Part shown: piece after piece, positions 35,681-45,980 of the stretch | Position numbering within the stretch: position 1 is the stretch's first letter | Layout of the letters: every line of letters begins with the position of its first letter | NCBI GenBank assembly: GCA_002007745.1 | Contig: CP019882.1 | Span: 2,542,001 to 2,606,000 of the forward strand | Direction of reading: 5' to 3' | Length of the DNA: 64,000 nucleotides | DNA from: Mycolicibacterium litorale | GTDB taxonomy: Bacteria; Actinomycetota; Actinomycetes; Mycobacteriales; Mycobacteriaceae | Translations under genes and position numbers: made by a program | Notes under the pieces: generated by a model | What the model saw: only the letters and a program-made list of their open reading frames with translations | What the model was told of the DNA's origin: nothing | Database searches by the model: none

Positions 35681-38608
35681 TCACCACCCGGTCGAGAGCA
35701 CCCGATCCAGCATGTCGGCGAAGAAGTCGGCCGACTCGCGGGTGATACACATCGGGGGCTTGACCTTCAGGATGTTCTGGCGGTCGCCGGTGGGTTGCAC
35801 GATGACGCCGAGTTCACGCATGCGCTCGCAGATCGCGGCAGTCTCCTCGGGCGCCGGCTCCAGCGTGACGCGATCGCGCACCAATTCGACACCCATGTAG
35901 AGCCCGCTGCCGTGCACAGTCCCGATCAGCTCGTGGCGGTCGGCCATCGCCGCGATCCGGGACTTCAGGTGGTCGCCGATGGTCAGCGCGTTCGCCTGCA
36001 GCCCTTCGGATTCCAGCATGTCCAATACTGTCAGGCCCACCACGCACGACACCGGGCTGCCCCCGGCTGAGGAGAAGAAGTAGCCCTGGGTGCGGTACTT
36101 CTCGGCGATCTCTCGGGTGGTGATCACCGCCCCGAGCGGCTGCCCGTTCCCCATCGCTTTGGCAACGGTGACGATGTCGGGAATCACGTCCTGCTGCTGG
36201 AAAGCCCAGAACCACCGGCCGGTGCGACCGTAGCCCACCTGAACCTCGTCGGCGATCGCCAGCCCACCCGCCGCGCGGACCGCGGCGTAGACGGCCTTGA
36301 GATAACCGTCGGGTAGGGCCATCCCGCCGGCGTTGCCGTAGAACGGTTCGCAGATGAATGCTGCTGGCGAACGACCTTGTGCAGCAAGACCTTCGATGAT
36401 TCCGACGGCCTCCGGAGCGTAGCGCGCCGCGTCCGGGCCGCGATGCTCTCCGCGGTATGGATTGGGGGAGGGCACGGTGTGAACCCAGTCCGGACGGGTG
36501 GCCAACGCGTTGGGGTTGTCGGCCACCGACGTCGACACCGCGTCGGTGGCGTAGGTCCAGCCGTGGTACGCCTCGGCCATCGCGATGACGTCCTGGCGTC
36601 CCGTCGTCGCCATCGCCAGTCGCAGGGCCAGATCGCCGGCTTCGGACCCGGAGTTCACCAGGAAGACCGTGTCCAGCGGCTCGGGCAGGGTGGCGGCCAG
36701 TCGCTCCGAGAGGGCCACCACCGCACCGTAATTGAACCGCGAGTTGGTGTTGAGTCGGCGCCACTGGCGGGCCACCGCCTCGGCCAGCGCGGGGTGGCCG
36801 TGGCCGAGGACGGCCACATTGTTGACCATGTCGAGGTAGCTACGCCCGTCGGTGGCCAGCATGTGTTCCCGCCAGCCGCGTTCGATGCGCGGTGGGTTGA
36901 GGTAATAGTGCTCCTGCACGCTGGCGAAGGAGTCCGCGCGACGGCGCCAGAGCGCCTCGCTGTCGTCAACCGCCGGCGTCAGCGGCGCCAGCCCGAACAG
37001 CGCGCTCGGATCGTGCACCAGGCTCAGCCATCCCGGCGCGTACTCGGGTCGGACGAAGTCGGGTACCTGCTGCTCCCGCGTCCGCCACTGGATCCAGATC
37101 CGTCCGTCGGCGGTGCCCAGGGCGGCGCCGAGTGCCACCTCGTCGCCGGGATGCAGCTGCGCGTCGGTGCTGAACCTCCCACGCACCTCGACCGTGCCCG
37201 CGGTTCCGGCCAGCCTGATGCAGTCGGAGTCGGCCGCCTCGAGCACACCGGCCCACGGCGCGGTGATCGGCAGTGGGGCACCTGGCCACAGGTCGACACC
37301 GGTGCCGACGGTGGCCGCGGACTGCGCGCTCAACGGCACCGATCGGGTGAGCCGCGGCTGCCCGAAATTCGTCACCACGGCCACCGCACCGTCCGCCAGT
37401 GCCGTCGCGGCCAGCTTGTCCTCGCACCCGCCGTCGAGCCAGGCTCCGGAATCCATCGCGTCGGCATCGGTGGACAGGTCGAGTCGCAGCACGGTGGCCG
37501 AGGTCAGGCCGCCGATCAGCGCCGCCTCGACGGTAGGCGACTGGGCGGGGTGCGCGGCCCCCAGCACCGCGCGGATCTGCGCGGTCATCACCTCGGTGGG
37601 CACCTCGATGGCCCGCTCGAAGATCCGCCACTCGAAATCGAGCGCCTCGGTGGCGTAACTGTTGTCGGCGTCGATGGCCGCTTGGTGGATGCCGCTGACC
37701 ACGAGCACCGCGGCCCGCAGCACGACCAGCGGCCACAGCGCCTCGATCTCGGCGGGACCGAGCGGACGTATGGCGTGGAAGGCGGCGATCGCCGGCAAGG
37801 TGGCCGCGGGTTCGCCGCCCTCATGGCGCAGCAGCGAGGAGACCGCCACCGCGAGTTCGCCGACCGTCCACGACCGGGTCAGGTCTCCGAGGTCGATGAT
37901 GCCGTCGGGCACCTGGCCGGTCTCCGGTGAACTGCACACCACGTTGTCGTCGGTGATGTCGCCGTGGATCACCTGAATCGGCAGATCCTCGGCGAGGTCG
38001 GCCACCACCCGCCAAGCGGCGTTCGCCGCCGCCTCGACGGCGTCGCGACGCGGCATGTCGCTGACGTGTGGCGCGAGTACCTCGACCGTGCGCTGGGCGT
38101 AACGCAGGTCCCACTGCAGGATGCGGTCGACGCCGGGATGCTCGAAACCGGCCAGGGCGCGGGCCGTCCGGCCGGCCAGCGTGCCCAGCGCGGCCGCGCG
38201 GGTGGGGGACAGGTACTGGTCACCGGTCATGGTGCCGCCGGACAGATAGCTGATGATCCGCGCGTACAACACGGCGCCGTTGTCGCCCCGCACCTCGGCG
38301 ATGTCCGGGGTCCCCGGCAACCGTACGTTCGTCGCCGTGCGCACTCCGGACTCGCTCTGACAGATGTGTGCCGCCGCGGCGTCCTGCGCCTCGAGTTCGG
38401 TGCGGGAGAAGACCGGGTTGGCGATCTTGAGCACCCCGATCGGCCCGCCGCCGGATCCCCTGAGCAGGAAGTTGGCGTCCTGCTGGCTGCCCAGTGGGAG
38501 CGCATCGGCGTCCACTCCGAAATGCCTCTTGGCGATGTCGCGCGCCTGCGCCGCGGTGATCGCCGGGACGGGCAGTTCCGCGGCCTGGAAAAAGTCGAAC
38601 AGTGTCAT
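35681..38608 (-). CDS. Fused aminoglycoside-phosphotransferase-like kinase / class III aminotransferase
   Basis: 975 residues from ATG 38608. Residues about 20-340 are an APH/choline-kinase-like domain with catalytic [10 protein letters not shown] and metal IIDLGD. A middle region of about 200 residues has a beta-rich stretch ([20 protein letters not shown]...[12 protein letters not shown]) resembling the linker domain of such fusions. From about 555 a class III PLP aminotransferase follows: [34 protein letters not shown], and [10 protein letters not shown] with the PLP Lys. Similar fusions are called AGXT2L-like. Kinase plus lyase/transaminase suggests phosphorylation then removal of an amino-alcohol or polyamine-type substrate; this is inferred, with a polyamine importer nearby. 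Confidence 0.83.
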   Translation of the reverse strand: MTLFDFFQAAELPVPAITAAQARDIAKRHFGVDADALPLGSQQDANFLLRGSGGGPIGVLKIANPVFSRTELEAQDAAAAHICQSESGVRTATNVRLPGTPDIAEVRGDNGAVLYARIISYLSGGTMTGDQYLSPTRAAALGTLAGRTARALAGFEHPGVDRILQWDLRYAQRTVEVLAPHVSDMPRRDAVEAAANAAWRVVADLAEDLPIQVIHGDITDDNVVCSSPETGQVPDGIIDLGDLTRSWTVGELAVAVSSLLRHEGGEPAATLPAIAAFHAIRPLGPAEIEALWPLVVLRAAVLVVSGIHQAAIDADNSYATEALDFEWRIFERAIEVPTEVMTAQIRAVLGAAHPAQSPTVEAALIGGLTSATVLRLDLSTDADAMDSGAWLDGGCEDKLAATALADGAVAVVTNFGQPRLTRSVPLSAQSAATVGTGVDLWPGAPLPITAPWAGVLEAADSDCIRLAGTAGTVEVRGRFSTDAQLHPGDEVALGAALGTADGRIWIQWRTREQQVPDFVRPEYAPGWLSLVHDPSALFGLAPLTPAVDDSEALWRRRADSFASVQEHYYLNPPRIERGWREHMLATDGRSYLDMVNNVAVLGHGHPALAEAVARQWRRLNTNSRFNYGAVVALSERLAATLPEPLDTVFLVNSGSEAGDLALRLAMATTGRQDVIAMAEAYHGWTYATDAVSTSVADNPNALATRPDWVHTVPSPNPYRGEHRGPDAARYAPEAVGIIEGLAAQGRSPAAFICEPFYGNAGGMALPDGYLKAVYAAVRAAGGLAIADEVQVGYGRTGRWFWAFQQQDVIPDIVTVAKAMGNGQPLGAVITTREIAEKYRTQGYFFSSAGGSPVSCVVGLTVLDMLESEGLQANALTIGDHLKSRIAAMADRHELIGTVHGSGLYMGVELVRDRVTLEPAPEETAAICERMRELGVIVQPTGDRQNILKVKPPMCITRESADFFADMLDRVLSTGW

Positions 38609-38646
38609 GTATTCGGGTGTCCTCGTCGGCAAATTCGGCGCTCCCA

Positions 38647-38670
38647 CTGTACTGCGGCCTGTACTGCGGC
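38647..38670. repeat. Perfect 12-bp tandem duplication before pncA
   Basis: CTGTACTGCGGC is repeated exactly twice, head to tail, in the 131-base divergent region between the kinase/aminotransferase and pncA, 69 bases upstream of pncA. It may be a regulator site or a simple slippage duplication. Confidence 0.6.
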
Positions 38671-38739
38671 CGCCGATACGCCGAGTGCGGCAGCGCCGGG
38701 CAGGTAGTACCGGTCCGGTTCTGCCGATACGGTGTGCAG

Positions 38740-39297
38740 ATGCGGGCGCTGATCATCGTCGACGTACAGAACGACTTCTGCGAGGGAGGGTCGCTGGCGG
38801 TACCGGGAGCCGGCGCGGTGGTCGGGGCGATCAACCGCTTGCTGGCCGGTGAACACGGCTACGACCACGTGGTGGCGACCAGGGATTTCCACGTCGATCC
38901 AGGCGCGCACTTCGCCGACGAACCCGACTACGTCGACTCCTGGCCCCGGCACTGCGTGGCGGGCACCCGCGGTGCCGACTTCCATCCCGAGCTGAACACC
39001 GCGCCGTTCGAGGCGGTGTTCGACAAAGGAGCTCACACCGCTGCCTACAGCGGCTTCGAGGGGTCGGCCGATCACACCTCTCTCGACGAGTGGCTGCGGG
39101 CTCGCGATGTCGACGAGGTCGACGTCGCCGGCATCGCCACCGACTACTGTGTGCGCCAGACTGCGGCCGACGCGGCCGAGGCAGGCTTCAAGACCCGTGT
39201 CCTGGTCGATCTCACGGCCGGTGTCGCTCCCCAGACGACCGAACAGGCGCTGCGCGAAATGCGTTCCCGCGGAGTCGAACTGGTCCAAACCGCCTGA
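38740..39297 (+). CDS. pncA: Nicotinamidase/pyrazinamidase PncA
   Basis: 185 residues from ATG 38740. Converts nicotinamide to nicotinate for NAD salvage; the orthologue in M. tuberculosis activates pyrazinamide. Catalytic triad Asp8, Lys96, Cys137 and metal ligands Asp49, His51, His57, His71 are all present (MRALIIVDVQNDFCEGGSLA, ATRDFHVDPGAHF, FDKGAHT, GIATDYCVRQTA). The stop overlaps the next start by one base, and the partner matches the gene next to pncA in M. tuberculosis. Confidence 0.95.
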   Translation: MRALIIVDVQNDFCEGGSLAVPGAGAVVGAINRLLAGEHGYDHVVATRDFHVDPGAHFADEPDYVDSWPRHCVAGTRGADFHPELNTAPFEAVFDKGAHTAAYSGFEGSADHTSLDEWLRARDVDEVDVAGIATDYCVRQTAADAAEAGFKTRVLVDLTAGVAPQTTEQALREMRSRGVELVQTA

Positions 39298-40088
39298 TGG
39301 ACGCACCGCGGTCAGCTCTCGTCGCAGCCGTCGACCGCTCCCCGCAGGCGGCCGCCGCGCACGACCGTGCCGGCTGGGTGGGCCTGTTCACCGCAGACGG
39401 CCGGATCGAGGACCCGGTCGGTTCGCGCCCGCACATCGGCCCGGGATGGATCGGCCGGTTCTATGACACGTTCATCGCGCCCCGCCGGATCGTGTTCCAT
39501 CACGATGCCGACATCGTCTCCGGTGCAACAGTCGTGCGGGACGTGGTGCTCGAGGTCGGCATGGGTGCCGAGGTCACGATGCGGATCCCCGCCGTGCTGC
39601 GCTACGACCTGCGTGAGGTCGGCGGTGAATGGCGCATTCAACGGCTGCGCGCCTACTGGGAGCTGCCGGCGATGGTGCTGCAGTTCGCCGCTAACGGCCT
39701 CGCCGCCGGTCCGCAGGCTCTCGAGCTCACCCGCGCGTTGATCCGGAACCAGGGGCTACGGGGAACACTGGGCTTCGCGGCGGGGTTTCGCGGTGCCCGA
39801 GTCCGTGCCAGGCGGACTGTGCGCGGCTTCCTCGAGGCCATCACCGCCGGTGACGAGCTGCGGGCCTGGCGGTCGCTGGGGCCGGGTGCCGTCATCAGCC
39901 GTGGTGAGCACGAGCCGGCCAAATTCGGTGCCCTCACCGAGGAGGTGGCGGGCCGATCGTGGACCAAGCTCATCGTGTCGGGGTCGTCGGTGACGGCGTC
40001 ACTGGCGGGGCCGCAGCCCGGTGTTCTGATCGCCGAACTGGACGCCGGCGGCGGGTCCATCACCCGGCTGCGCTACTTCACCGAATGA
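39297..40088 (+). CDS. Rv2042c-like conserved protein, SnoaL/NTF2-fold
   Basis: 263 residues, ATG overlapping the pncA stop (TGATG). The N-terminal half has NTF2/SnoaL features (DRAGWVGLFTADGRIEDPVG, GRFYDTFIAPRRIVFHHDAD) and the C-terminal half a second similar unit (VRGFLEAITAGDELRAW...TRLRYFTE), so it is probably a tandem SnoaL-like protein. The same gene follows pncA in M. tuberculosis. Function is unknown. Confidence 0.75.
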   Translation: MDAPRSALVAAVDRSPQAAAAHDRAGWVGLFTADGRIEDPVGSRPHIGPGWIGRFYDTFIAPRRIVFHHDADIVSGATVVRDVVLEVGMGAEVTMRIPAVLRYDLREVGGEWRIQRLRAYWELPAMVLQFAANGLAAGPQALELTRALIRNQGLRGTLGFAAGFRGARVRARRTVRGFLEAITAGDELRAWRSLGPGAVISRGEHEPAKFGALTEEVAGRSWTKLIVSGSSVTASLAGPQPGVLIAELDAGGGSITRLRYFTE

Positions 40089-40092
40089 CCGC

Positions 40093-40911
40093 CTACATGC
40101 GCGCGAAACGCGCCAACACAAAGCAGAACGCGCCGTAGGCGGCAAAGCCCACCGCCGCCGCCACGAGCAGGATTCTGCCGAACGGCGCATGGCCCAAACT
40201 CTTGACAGCGGCGTCCAGCCCGGCGCCTTTGGCCGGGTCGGCGGTGATCGTCGCAACGACCAGCAGGATTCCCGCCCCGGCGAGCACCGCTCCTTTGGCC
40301 GCGTAGCCGACGATGCCCAGCGGCGTCACCACCGGCCCGCCCGGGATCTTGAGGTCGTCCTCGAACTTCGTCGACAGGCCTTTGTAGACGTGATATCCGC
40401 CGACCGCGGTAATGACCGCGGCAGCGGCCAGTAGCAGTGCCTTACCGCTGCCGCTCTGCAGCAAGCGGGCGGTGAGGCCGGAGTTCTGCTGGCTGTTCGA
40501 CTGGCCACCGCCGGTGGCGTACCGCACGGCGCCGACTGCGATGCCGGCGTACACGACGGCCAGGCTGATCGACTTGATCCGATCGAAGATGTCCCGGGCG
40601 CCGTCGTGCTCGGCTCCCGGCTCGGTCGGGTGCGAGCCGACGACGGTCTCGGCCAGCCGCCAGAGCGCCAGGGCGATCAGGCCTGCGGCGGTGAGCCACA
40701 GGGCCACCGCGCCGCCGGGTTGGGCGGCCAGGGTGGCCAGGGCGCCGGACTGGTCGGCATTGCCCGCCGACCCGAACGCGAGACGCAGCATGATGTAGCC
40801 GACGAGCAGGTGCAGGATGCCGCTGGTGCTGTACCCGGCACGTGCCGTGTACTCGAAGCCCTTGTTGTCGGTGGCCGCGCGGACGGCATTGTGCATCGTA
40901 TTGTCGGCCAT
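40093..40911 (-). CDS. DUF1206 family membrane protein
   Basis: 272 residues from ATG 40911 (MADNTMHNAVR). Three repeats of a two-helix unit with the DUF1206 pattern are visible: ARAGYSTSGILHLLVGYIM, SISLAVVYAGIAVGAVRYA and IVGYAAKGAVLAGAGILLV, each paired with a second helix. Conserved in actinobacteria, function unknown. It is downstream of and convergent with the pncA pair. Confidence 0.82.
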   Translation of the reverse strand: MADNTMHNAVRAATDNKGFEYTARAGYSTSGILHLLVGYIMLRLAFGSAGNADQSGALATLAAQPGGAVALWLTAAGLIALALWRLAETVVGSHPTEPGAEHDGARDIFDRIKSISLAVVYAGIAVGAVRYATGGGQSNSQQNSGLTARLLQSGSGKALLLAAAAVITAVGGYHVYKGLSTKFEDDLKIPGGPVVTPLGIVGYAAKGAVLAGAGILLVVATITADPAKGAGLDAAVKSLGHAPFGRILLVAAAVGFAAYGAFCFVLARFARM

Positions 40912-40957
40912 GCCAATTGGGCTTCCCGCGTTGTGCCGACGGCAAACCGCCAGCACA

Positions 40958-41614
40958 TCACTTCGTCTCGCGCAGGGTTTCCCAGTCGTGTTCGGCCTCG
41001 AGCTGGGCGATCAAGCTCCTGGTCCGCTCCCGCAGTAGGAGGGTCAGCCCTATCCCGATCAGGATCGCCACCACCAGAGCGATCCAGGAGAACCGAGACA
41101 GCCACTTCTCGGCCGCCAGACCCAGGTAGTAGACCACAGCGGTGGTGCCACCGGCCCAGAAGACGGCGCCGGTGGCGTTGGCGGCCAAGAAGTAGCCATA
41201 ACGCATCCGCAGGGCGCCGGCCAACGGGCCGGCCAGGATTCGCAACAGCGCGATGAAGCGACCGAAGAACACCGCCCAGACGCCCCACCGGGCGAAGAGC
41301 TGTTTGGCCAGCGCCACGTGGCCCGGGCCGAAGTGGTTGGGGAAGCGCTTGCCCAGCTTCTCGAACAATCCCATGCCGAACCGCCGGCCGATCGTGTAAC
41401 CGATCGTGTCGCCGACGACGGCGCCGATGGTGGCGGCGGTACCCACCCACACCGGGCTGATGTCCAGGGTGTGCCGGGACGCCAGCAGTGCCGCGCTGAC
41501 CAGTGCGATCTCACCGGGCAGCGGAATGCCCAAGCTCTCCGCGCCGATGATCAGACCGACGATCAGATACACGGCGAGCGGTGGGATGGACTCCAGGAGC
41601 GTCTCCACGTTCAC
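40958..41614 (-). CDS. DedA-family membrane protein
   Basis: 218 residues. DedA/SNARE-associated features: SLGIPLPGEIALVSAALLAS, GATIGAVVGDTIGY-type region, GPGHVALAKQLFARWGVWAVFFGRFI and LLRILAGPLAGALRM. DedA proteins are likely lipid flippases (undecaprenyl phosphate or phospholipid). A basic C-terminal helix follows (RERTRSLIAQLEAEHDWE). Confidence 0.86.
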   Translation of the reverse strand: MNVETLLESIPPLAVYLIVGLIIGAESLGIPLPGEIALVSAALLASRHTLDISPVWVGTAATIGAVVGDTIGYTIGRRFGMGLFEKLGKRFPNHFGPGHVALAKQLFARWGVWAVFFGRFIALLRILAGPLAGALRMRYGYFLAANATGAVFWAGGTTAVVYYLGLAAEKWLSRFSWIALVVAILIGIGLTLLLRERTRSLIAQLEAEHDWETLRETK

Positions 41615-41675
41615 CCGCCAAGGATGCCGTATGGCGGGCGGTTGCCGGAGCGAACGGCCCGGCTCGCGTGTCGGC

Positions 41676-42539
41676 TCAGGTGTCGCGCTTGCGGCGGTAC
41701 AGCGTGCCGACGCCGAGCAGAATCAAGCTGGCCACCAGGATCGCCGTGGCGAGCACGTTGATCTGCGGCGGCACAGCGGCTTTGACCGCCGCGTTGACGT
41801 AGAGCGGATAGGTGACCGTCGAACCGCTGACGAAGTAGGTGATGATGAAGTCGTCGAGCGACAGGGCGAACGACAACATCGCCGCCGCGACGATGCCGGG
41901 CACGATCAACGGCAGCGTCACCTTGAAGAACGTCCGCGTGGAACTCGCCCCCAGATCCAGGGAGGCATCCTCCAATGTCCAGTCGAAGCCGCGGATTCGG
42001 GCCCGCACCGTCATCGCGATGAAGCTGATCTCGAAGGCCACGTGAGCGATCAGGATCGTGGTGTAGCCGGTCGCCCAGCCCAGATCCAGGAAGAGCGTCA
42101 GCAGCGATGCGCCCATCACGACCTCGGGCGAGGTCAGTGGCAGGACCAGGAAGGTGTCCACCGCTTTGGATCCCCGGAAGCGTTGGCGCACAAGGGCGAT
42201 CGCAACAAGAGTGCCGAGCACGACGGCGATGAGCGTTGAAACCAGGGCGACGTTGAGGCTCAGTTTCAGCGCCTCGGTCAGGGCCGGATACTTGAACGGG
42301 TTGGCCCAGTTGTCCAGCGTGAAGCCCTGCCAGGTGTAGTTGAACTTGCCCGCCGGTTTGTTGAACGAGAAGATCACGATCACCAAGATCGGCAGGAACA
42401 GGTACGCCAGTACCAGGCCGGCGATGATGCGTAGCGCGAGATCGCCGAGTTTGAAGGTCCCGCGAACGTTGCGGCCCGGCTTGGCCAGCCCGCCGTGGTC
42501 GATCGTCTGGGCGATCGCCGCACCGGCTTCGGTTGTCAT
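41676..42539 (-). CDS. potC: Polyamine-type ABC transporter permease PotC
   Basis: 287 residues from ATG 42539 (AAGGCGGA upstream). Six membrane helices; the cytoplasmic EAA-like loop is EDASLDLGASSTRTFFKVTLPLIVPG. Last gene of the potA-potD-potB-potC operon. The family imports spermidine/putrescine, though relatives take up other cationic compounds. Confidence 0.86.
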   Translation of the reverse strand: MTTEAGAAIAQTIDHGGLAKPGRNVRGTFKLGDLALRIIAGLVLAYLFLPILVIVIFSFNKPAGKFNYTWQGFTLDNWANPFKYPALTEALKLSLNVALVSTLIAVVLGTLVAIALVRQRFRGSKAVDTFLVLPLTSPEVVMGASLLTLFLDLGWATGYTTILIAHVAFEISFIAMTVRARIRGFDWTLEDASLDLGASSTRTFFKVTLPLIVPGIVAAAMLSFALSLDDFIITYFVSGSTVTYPLYVNAAVKAAVPPQINVLATAILVASLILLGVGTLYRRKRDT

Positions 42540-42552
42540 GCGCGATCCGCCT

Positions 42553-43428
42553 TCATACCAGGTCCTCCGTGCCCAACGCCCGGGTGTAGAGCAGCACACC
42601 GACCAGAATCAGCGCCATCAGCACGAAACTCAGCGCTGCCGCGGCCGGGTAATCCTTGACCACCAGGAACTGCTTCTGGATCACGTTGCCGATCATCCTG
42701 GTCTGGGTGCTGCCGAGGTAGTCGGCGTTGATGAAGTCGCCCACCGACGGAATGAACACCAGCATGCTGCCGGCCAGCACGCCAGGCATGGCCAGCGGCA
42801 TGATCACCTTTCCGAACATCCTGCGGTTGGTCGCATAGAGATCTCGCGATGCCTCCAACAGCCGGGCGTCGATCTTCTCCAGGCTGACGTACAGCGGCAG
42901 GATCATGAAGATGATCCAGTTGTAGGTCAGGCCGCCGATCACCGCCCAGCTGGTGGACAGCAGCCGCCCGTCCGGGGGCAGCAGTCCGATGGTGTCGAGG
43001 GTGTGCACGACCCAGCCGTCGTCGGCCAGGATCGTCTTCCACGCCAGGGTGCGGATCAGGAAGGTGACGAAGAACGGCAGGATCACCAAGCCCAGCAACA
43101 GGTTCTTGTACCGTCCGGCCTTGAACGCGATCACATAGGCCAGCGGGAACGCCAGCAGCGCGCACAGCACGGTCGCCACCAGCGCGTAACCGAACGAGCG
43201 CAGGATCTGCTCGCGGTACTCGGTCAGCGCGTGACCGTAGTTGCCGAAGTCCCAGGCGAAAGTGAGTTTGGGCAGGTATATCGAACCGCCCATCGTCGAC
43301 AACGACGTCCGGAACAACGAGATGAACGGCACCACATAGAAGATCCCGAGATACGCGAGCGCGGGCAGGATCATCAGGTACGGAGCGAGCTTGCTCCGCT
43401 GCCGGTTGCTGCTGGCTACACCGGCCAT
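42553..43428 (-). CDS. potB: Polyamine-type ABC transporter permease PotB
   Basis: 291 residues. Six membrane helices beginning at LAPYLMILPALAYLGIFYVV; EAA-like loop EASRDLYATNRRMFGKVIMPLAMPG. Four bases separate it from the potD stop and thirteen from potC. Forms the channel with PotC. Confidence 0.86.
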   Translation of the reverse strand: MAGVASSNRQRSKLAPYLMILPALAYLGIFYVVPFISLFRTSLSTMGGSIYLPKLTFAWDFGNYGHALTEYREQILRSFGYALVATVLCALLAFPLAYVIAFKAGRYKNLLLGLVILPFFVTFLIRTLAWKTILADDGWVVHTLDTIGLLPPDGRLLSTSWAVIGGLTYNWIIFMILPLYVSLEKIDARLLEASRDLYATNRRMFGKVIMPLAMPGVLAGSMLVFIPSVGDFINADYLGSTQTRMIGNVIQKQFLVVKDYPAAAALSFVLMALILVGVLLYTRALGTEDLV

Positions 43429-43432
43429 CGCG

Positions 43433-44620
43433 TCAGCCGCCGGTGACTTCGGCGTAAGCCTTGTTGAAATCCGAGGTCTGCTGATCGGTCAGCGCGGCCC
43501 AGGTCTTCAACTTGTCCAGGATCTCCTTCGGCGGGTTGATCAGCGGGTTGGATGCCAGGCTCGGATCGATCTTGTTCAGCTCGTCGGTCATGTCGGACAG
43601 CACCGGCACATACTGCGTATGGGCGACCAGCTTGGCGTAGTTGGCGCGGTCGTAGACGTAGTTGATCCACTCCTCGGCGGCCTTCTGGTTCTGCGTGGTG
43701 TAGGGGATCACCATGGTGTCGACGAAGGTGGTGCCGCCGGTGTCCGGCACGACGAACTTGAGGTCTGGGTTGTCCTTCTGCAGCTGTACGACGTCACCCG
43801 AATATGCCTGGGCGATAACGACATTGCCCGAAGCAAGGTCGTCGGCGTAGTCGTTGCCGGTGAACCGGCGGATCTGTCCCTTGTCTTTCTGCTCTTTGAT
43901 CAGGTCGACGGCCTTCTGCACGCTCTCCATCGACGGATCCTCGACCGAGCCGCCCTGCGACAGCATGATCATGCCCAGGCCGTCCTGCGTATCGGCCAGC
44001 AGGCTGACCTTGCCCTTGAACGCGGGATCCCAGAGGTCGTCGATCTTGGTGATGTCCCGGCCGGTGGCGGCCCGGTTGTAGGCCAGCGCCGTCATACCCG
44101 ACATGTACGGCGCGCTGAACTTGCGGCCCGGGTCGGCCTTGGCGTCCAGCAGATCCGGGCGCAGGTTCTTCTTGTTGGTCCAACGGCTTTCGCTGATTCC
44201 GTTGAGCCAGCCCAGACCGTTGAGGCGGGCGGCCATGAACTGAGTCGGTACCACCAGGTCGGCGCCGATGTCCTGCTTGCGCGACAGCGGCTCCTTGTTC
44301 TTGGCGAACCACTCCTCGTTGTCGTTGTAGTCCTCTTTGTAATCAACGCTCAGACCGGTCGCGGTCTGGAAGGCCGCCACGAAACCGTCGGCCATGTACA
44401 GCGGCCAGTTGGAGATGCGCAGCTTGCCGGTGGCCGGCGAACCGTCGTCGGACGGGGTGGCCGGACCGCTCGCCGAACTCGACGAGTTGTCCGACTTGCT
44501 ACATGCGGCGAGGAAAGACGGCCCCAGAACCAGGGCAGCGGCAGCGGCGGCACCGCCACCGATGAAGCGGCGTCGGGACGCGATTGAGGCAAAGATCCGG
44601 GGGTCGATCTCATTGGCCAT
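43433..44620 (-). CDS. potD: Polyamine-type ABC substrate-binding lipoprotein PotD
   Basis: 395 residues. A Tat-like signal (SRRRFIGGG) runs into a lipobox (LAAC), so it is exported folded and lipidated. The mature part has the PotD/PotF fold: LRISNWPLYMADGFVAAFQ, DLVVPTQFMAARLN, VVIAQAYSGDVVQLQ and PYTTQNQKAAEEWINYVYD. Aromatic/acidic residues of the polyamine site appear conserved in kind (NWPLYM, YSGD), but ligand choice needs a binding assay. Confidence 0.86.
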   Translation of the reverse strand: MANEIDPRIFASIASRRRFIGGGAAAAAALVLGPSFLAACSKSDNSSSSASGPATPSDDGSPATGKLRISNWPLYMADGFVAAFQTATGLSVDYKEDYNDNEEWFAKNKEPLSRKQDIGADLVVPTQFMAARLNGLGWLNGISESRWTNKKNLRPDLLDAKADPGRKFSAPYMSGMTALAYNRAATGRDITKIDDLWDPAFKGKVSLLADTQDGLGMIMLSQGGSVEDPSMESVQKAVDLIKEQKDKGQIRRFTGNDYADDLASGNVVIAQAYSGDVVQLQKDNPDLKFVVPDTGGTTFVDTMVIPYTTQNQKAAEEWINYVYDRANYAKLVAHTQYVPVLSDMTDELNKIDPSLASNPLINPPKEILDKLKTWAALTDQQTSDFNKAYAEVTGG

Positions 44621-44714
44621 GTGCCGAGGTGCCTTTCGTAGGGGAGCTCTTTGTCAGGGCTAAGTGGTCTTGATCAAAGCAGTTGGGCGGGCGGGAGGAG
44701 CGCGGTCCGACGAT

Positions 44715-45908
44715 TTAGGAATCGTCGAGCATCTCCTCGAGGTCTTCGGTGGTCGGGATGTCGGCGGCCGGCAGCACCAGCGACGCGTCCGGGGCCCAGC
44801 CGACGTGGACGTCGTCGCCGGGACGCAGCAGCGGCAGATTCTGTTCGGGGCCGACATGGGCCACGATCGGCGAGCCGTCGGCGGCGGCCAGTGACAGCCG
44901 CAGAACCGGACCTTGGAAGGTCAGGTCCACAACCTTGGCGCCCACCGTGGCGATGTCGCCGGCGGGCTGTTCCATGGACACCCGAACGCGTTCGGGGCGG
45001 ACCATCAGCGTCGCCTGCCCGCCGGGTTCGATCGTGGTGTCACCGGGGCGGGCCTTGAGCTTGGTTCCCAGCACCTCGATTTCGACATGGTCTCGGTTGG
45101 CGCGGCCGGTCTGCCTGCCGTGCCAGAGGTTGGCCTGACCGATGAACCCGGCGACGAACACGGTGGCGGGCCGGTCATAGATTTCGGTGGGGGTGCCGAT
45201 CTGCTCGACGTTGCCGGCGTTCATGACCGCGATCCGATCGCTCATCGTGAGCGCTTCCTCTTGGTCGTGCGTCACGTAGACGAACGTGATGCCGACCTCG
45301 CGCTGGATGCGTTTGAGCTCGAACTGCATGACGTGGCGCAGTTTGAGGTCCAGGGCACCGAGCGGCTCGTCGAGCAGCAGCGCGCTGGGGTAGTTGACCA
45401 GTGCGCGGGCCAGCGCAACGCGTTGCTGCTGGCCGCCGGAGAGCTGGGCCGGCTTGCGCTGGGCAAAGTCGGTGAGCCGGACGACTTCGAGCAGTTCGTC
45501 GACGCTCTTCTTGACGGCTGCCTTGTCCTTCTTCTGGCTGCGTGGGCCGTAGGCAACGTTGTCCCACACGGTCATGTGGGGAAAGAGCGCGTAGTGCTGG
45601 AAGACGGTGTTGACGTTGCGCTTGTTGGGCGGCACCCGGGATACGTCGACGCCTTCGAGGCGAATCGCACCCTCGGTCGGCTGTTCGAAACCGGCGATCA
45701 TGCGCAGGGTCGTGGTCTTGCCGCAGCCGGACGGGCCGAGCATGGAGAAGAACTCGCCCGCACCGATGGAGAAGTCCGCATCGGCGACGGCGACGTAGTC
45801 CTCGAATCGTTTGACGACGTGATCGATCTCGATGACCGGGGCGCCACTGGTGCGCTTCGATCCGGTCCCGGTGGTCTGCTGAGTGGCGGTGGCGCCGGTG
45901 TCGGTCAG
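44715..45908 (-). CDS. potA: Polyamine-type ABC ATPase PotA, apparent CTG start
   Basis: 397 residues if started at CTG 45908. The segment [20 protein letters not shown] that precedes the Walker A (GPSGCGKTT) is required for the fold, yet no ATG, GTG or TTG occurs between the in-frame TAA just upstream and the ATG at 45743 within the P-loop region. CTG at 45908 follows a near-ideal AAGGAGGA. Other motifs: [36 protein letters not shown], and a TOBE domain at the C-terminus ([12 protein letters not shown]). First gene of the operon. Confidence 0.85.
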   Translation of the reverse strand: MTDTGATATQQTTGTGSKRTSGAPVIEIDHVVKRFEDYVAVADADFSIGAGEFFSMLGPSGCGKTTTLRMIAGFEQPTEGAIRLEGVDVSRVPPNKRNVNTVFQHYALFPHMTVWDNVAYGPRSQKKDKAAVKKSVDELLEVVRLTDFAQRKPAQLSGGQQQRVALARALVNYPSALLLDEPLGALDLKLRHVMQFELKRIQREVGITFVYVTHDQEEALTMSDRIAVMNAGNVEQIGTPTEIYDRPATVFVAGFIGQANLWHGRQTGRANRDHVEIEVLGTKLKARPGDTTIEPGGQATLMVRPERVRVSMEQPAGDIATVGAKVVDLTFQGPVLRLSLAAADGSPIVAHVGPEQNLPLLRPGDDVHVGWAPDASLVLPAADIPTTEDLEEMLDDS

Positions 45909-45980
45909 GGCCCGTCCTCCTTAGTCCTGCGGGCTGCCGATGGTGCGATCGGCCGGTCCCGCCTCTAAACGATTACGGAT

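Noticed and set aside
36377..37930. 517-residue open frame on the plus strand
   Set aside because: Antisense to the kinase/aminotransferase fusion, whose domains are unmistakable; the plus-strand product is Arg/Gly/His-rich without domains.
43391..44587. 398-residue open frame on the plus strand opposite potD
   Set aside because: potD has a signal sequence, lipobox and family motifs; the opposite frame has none.
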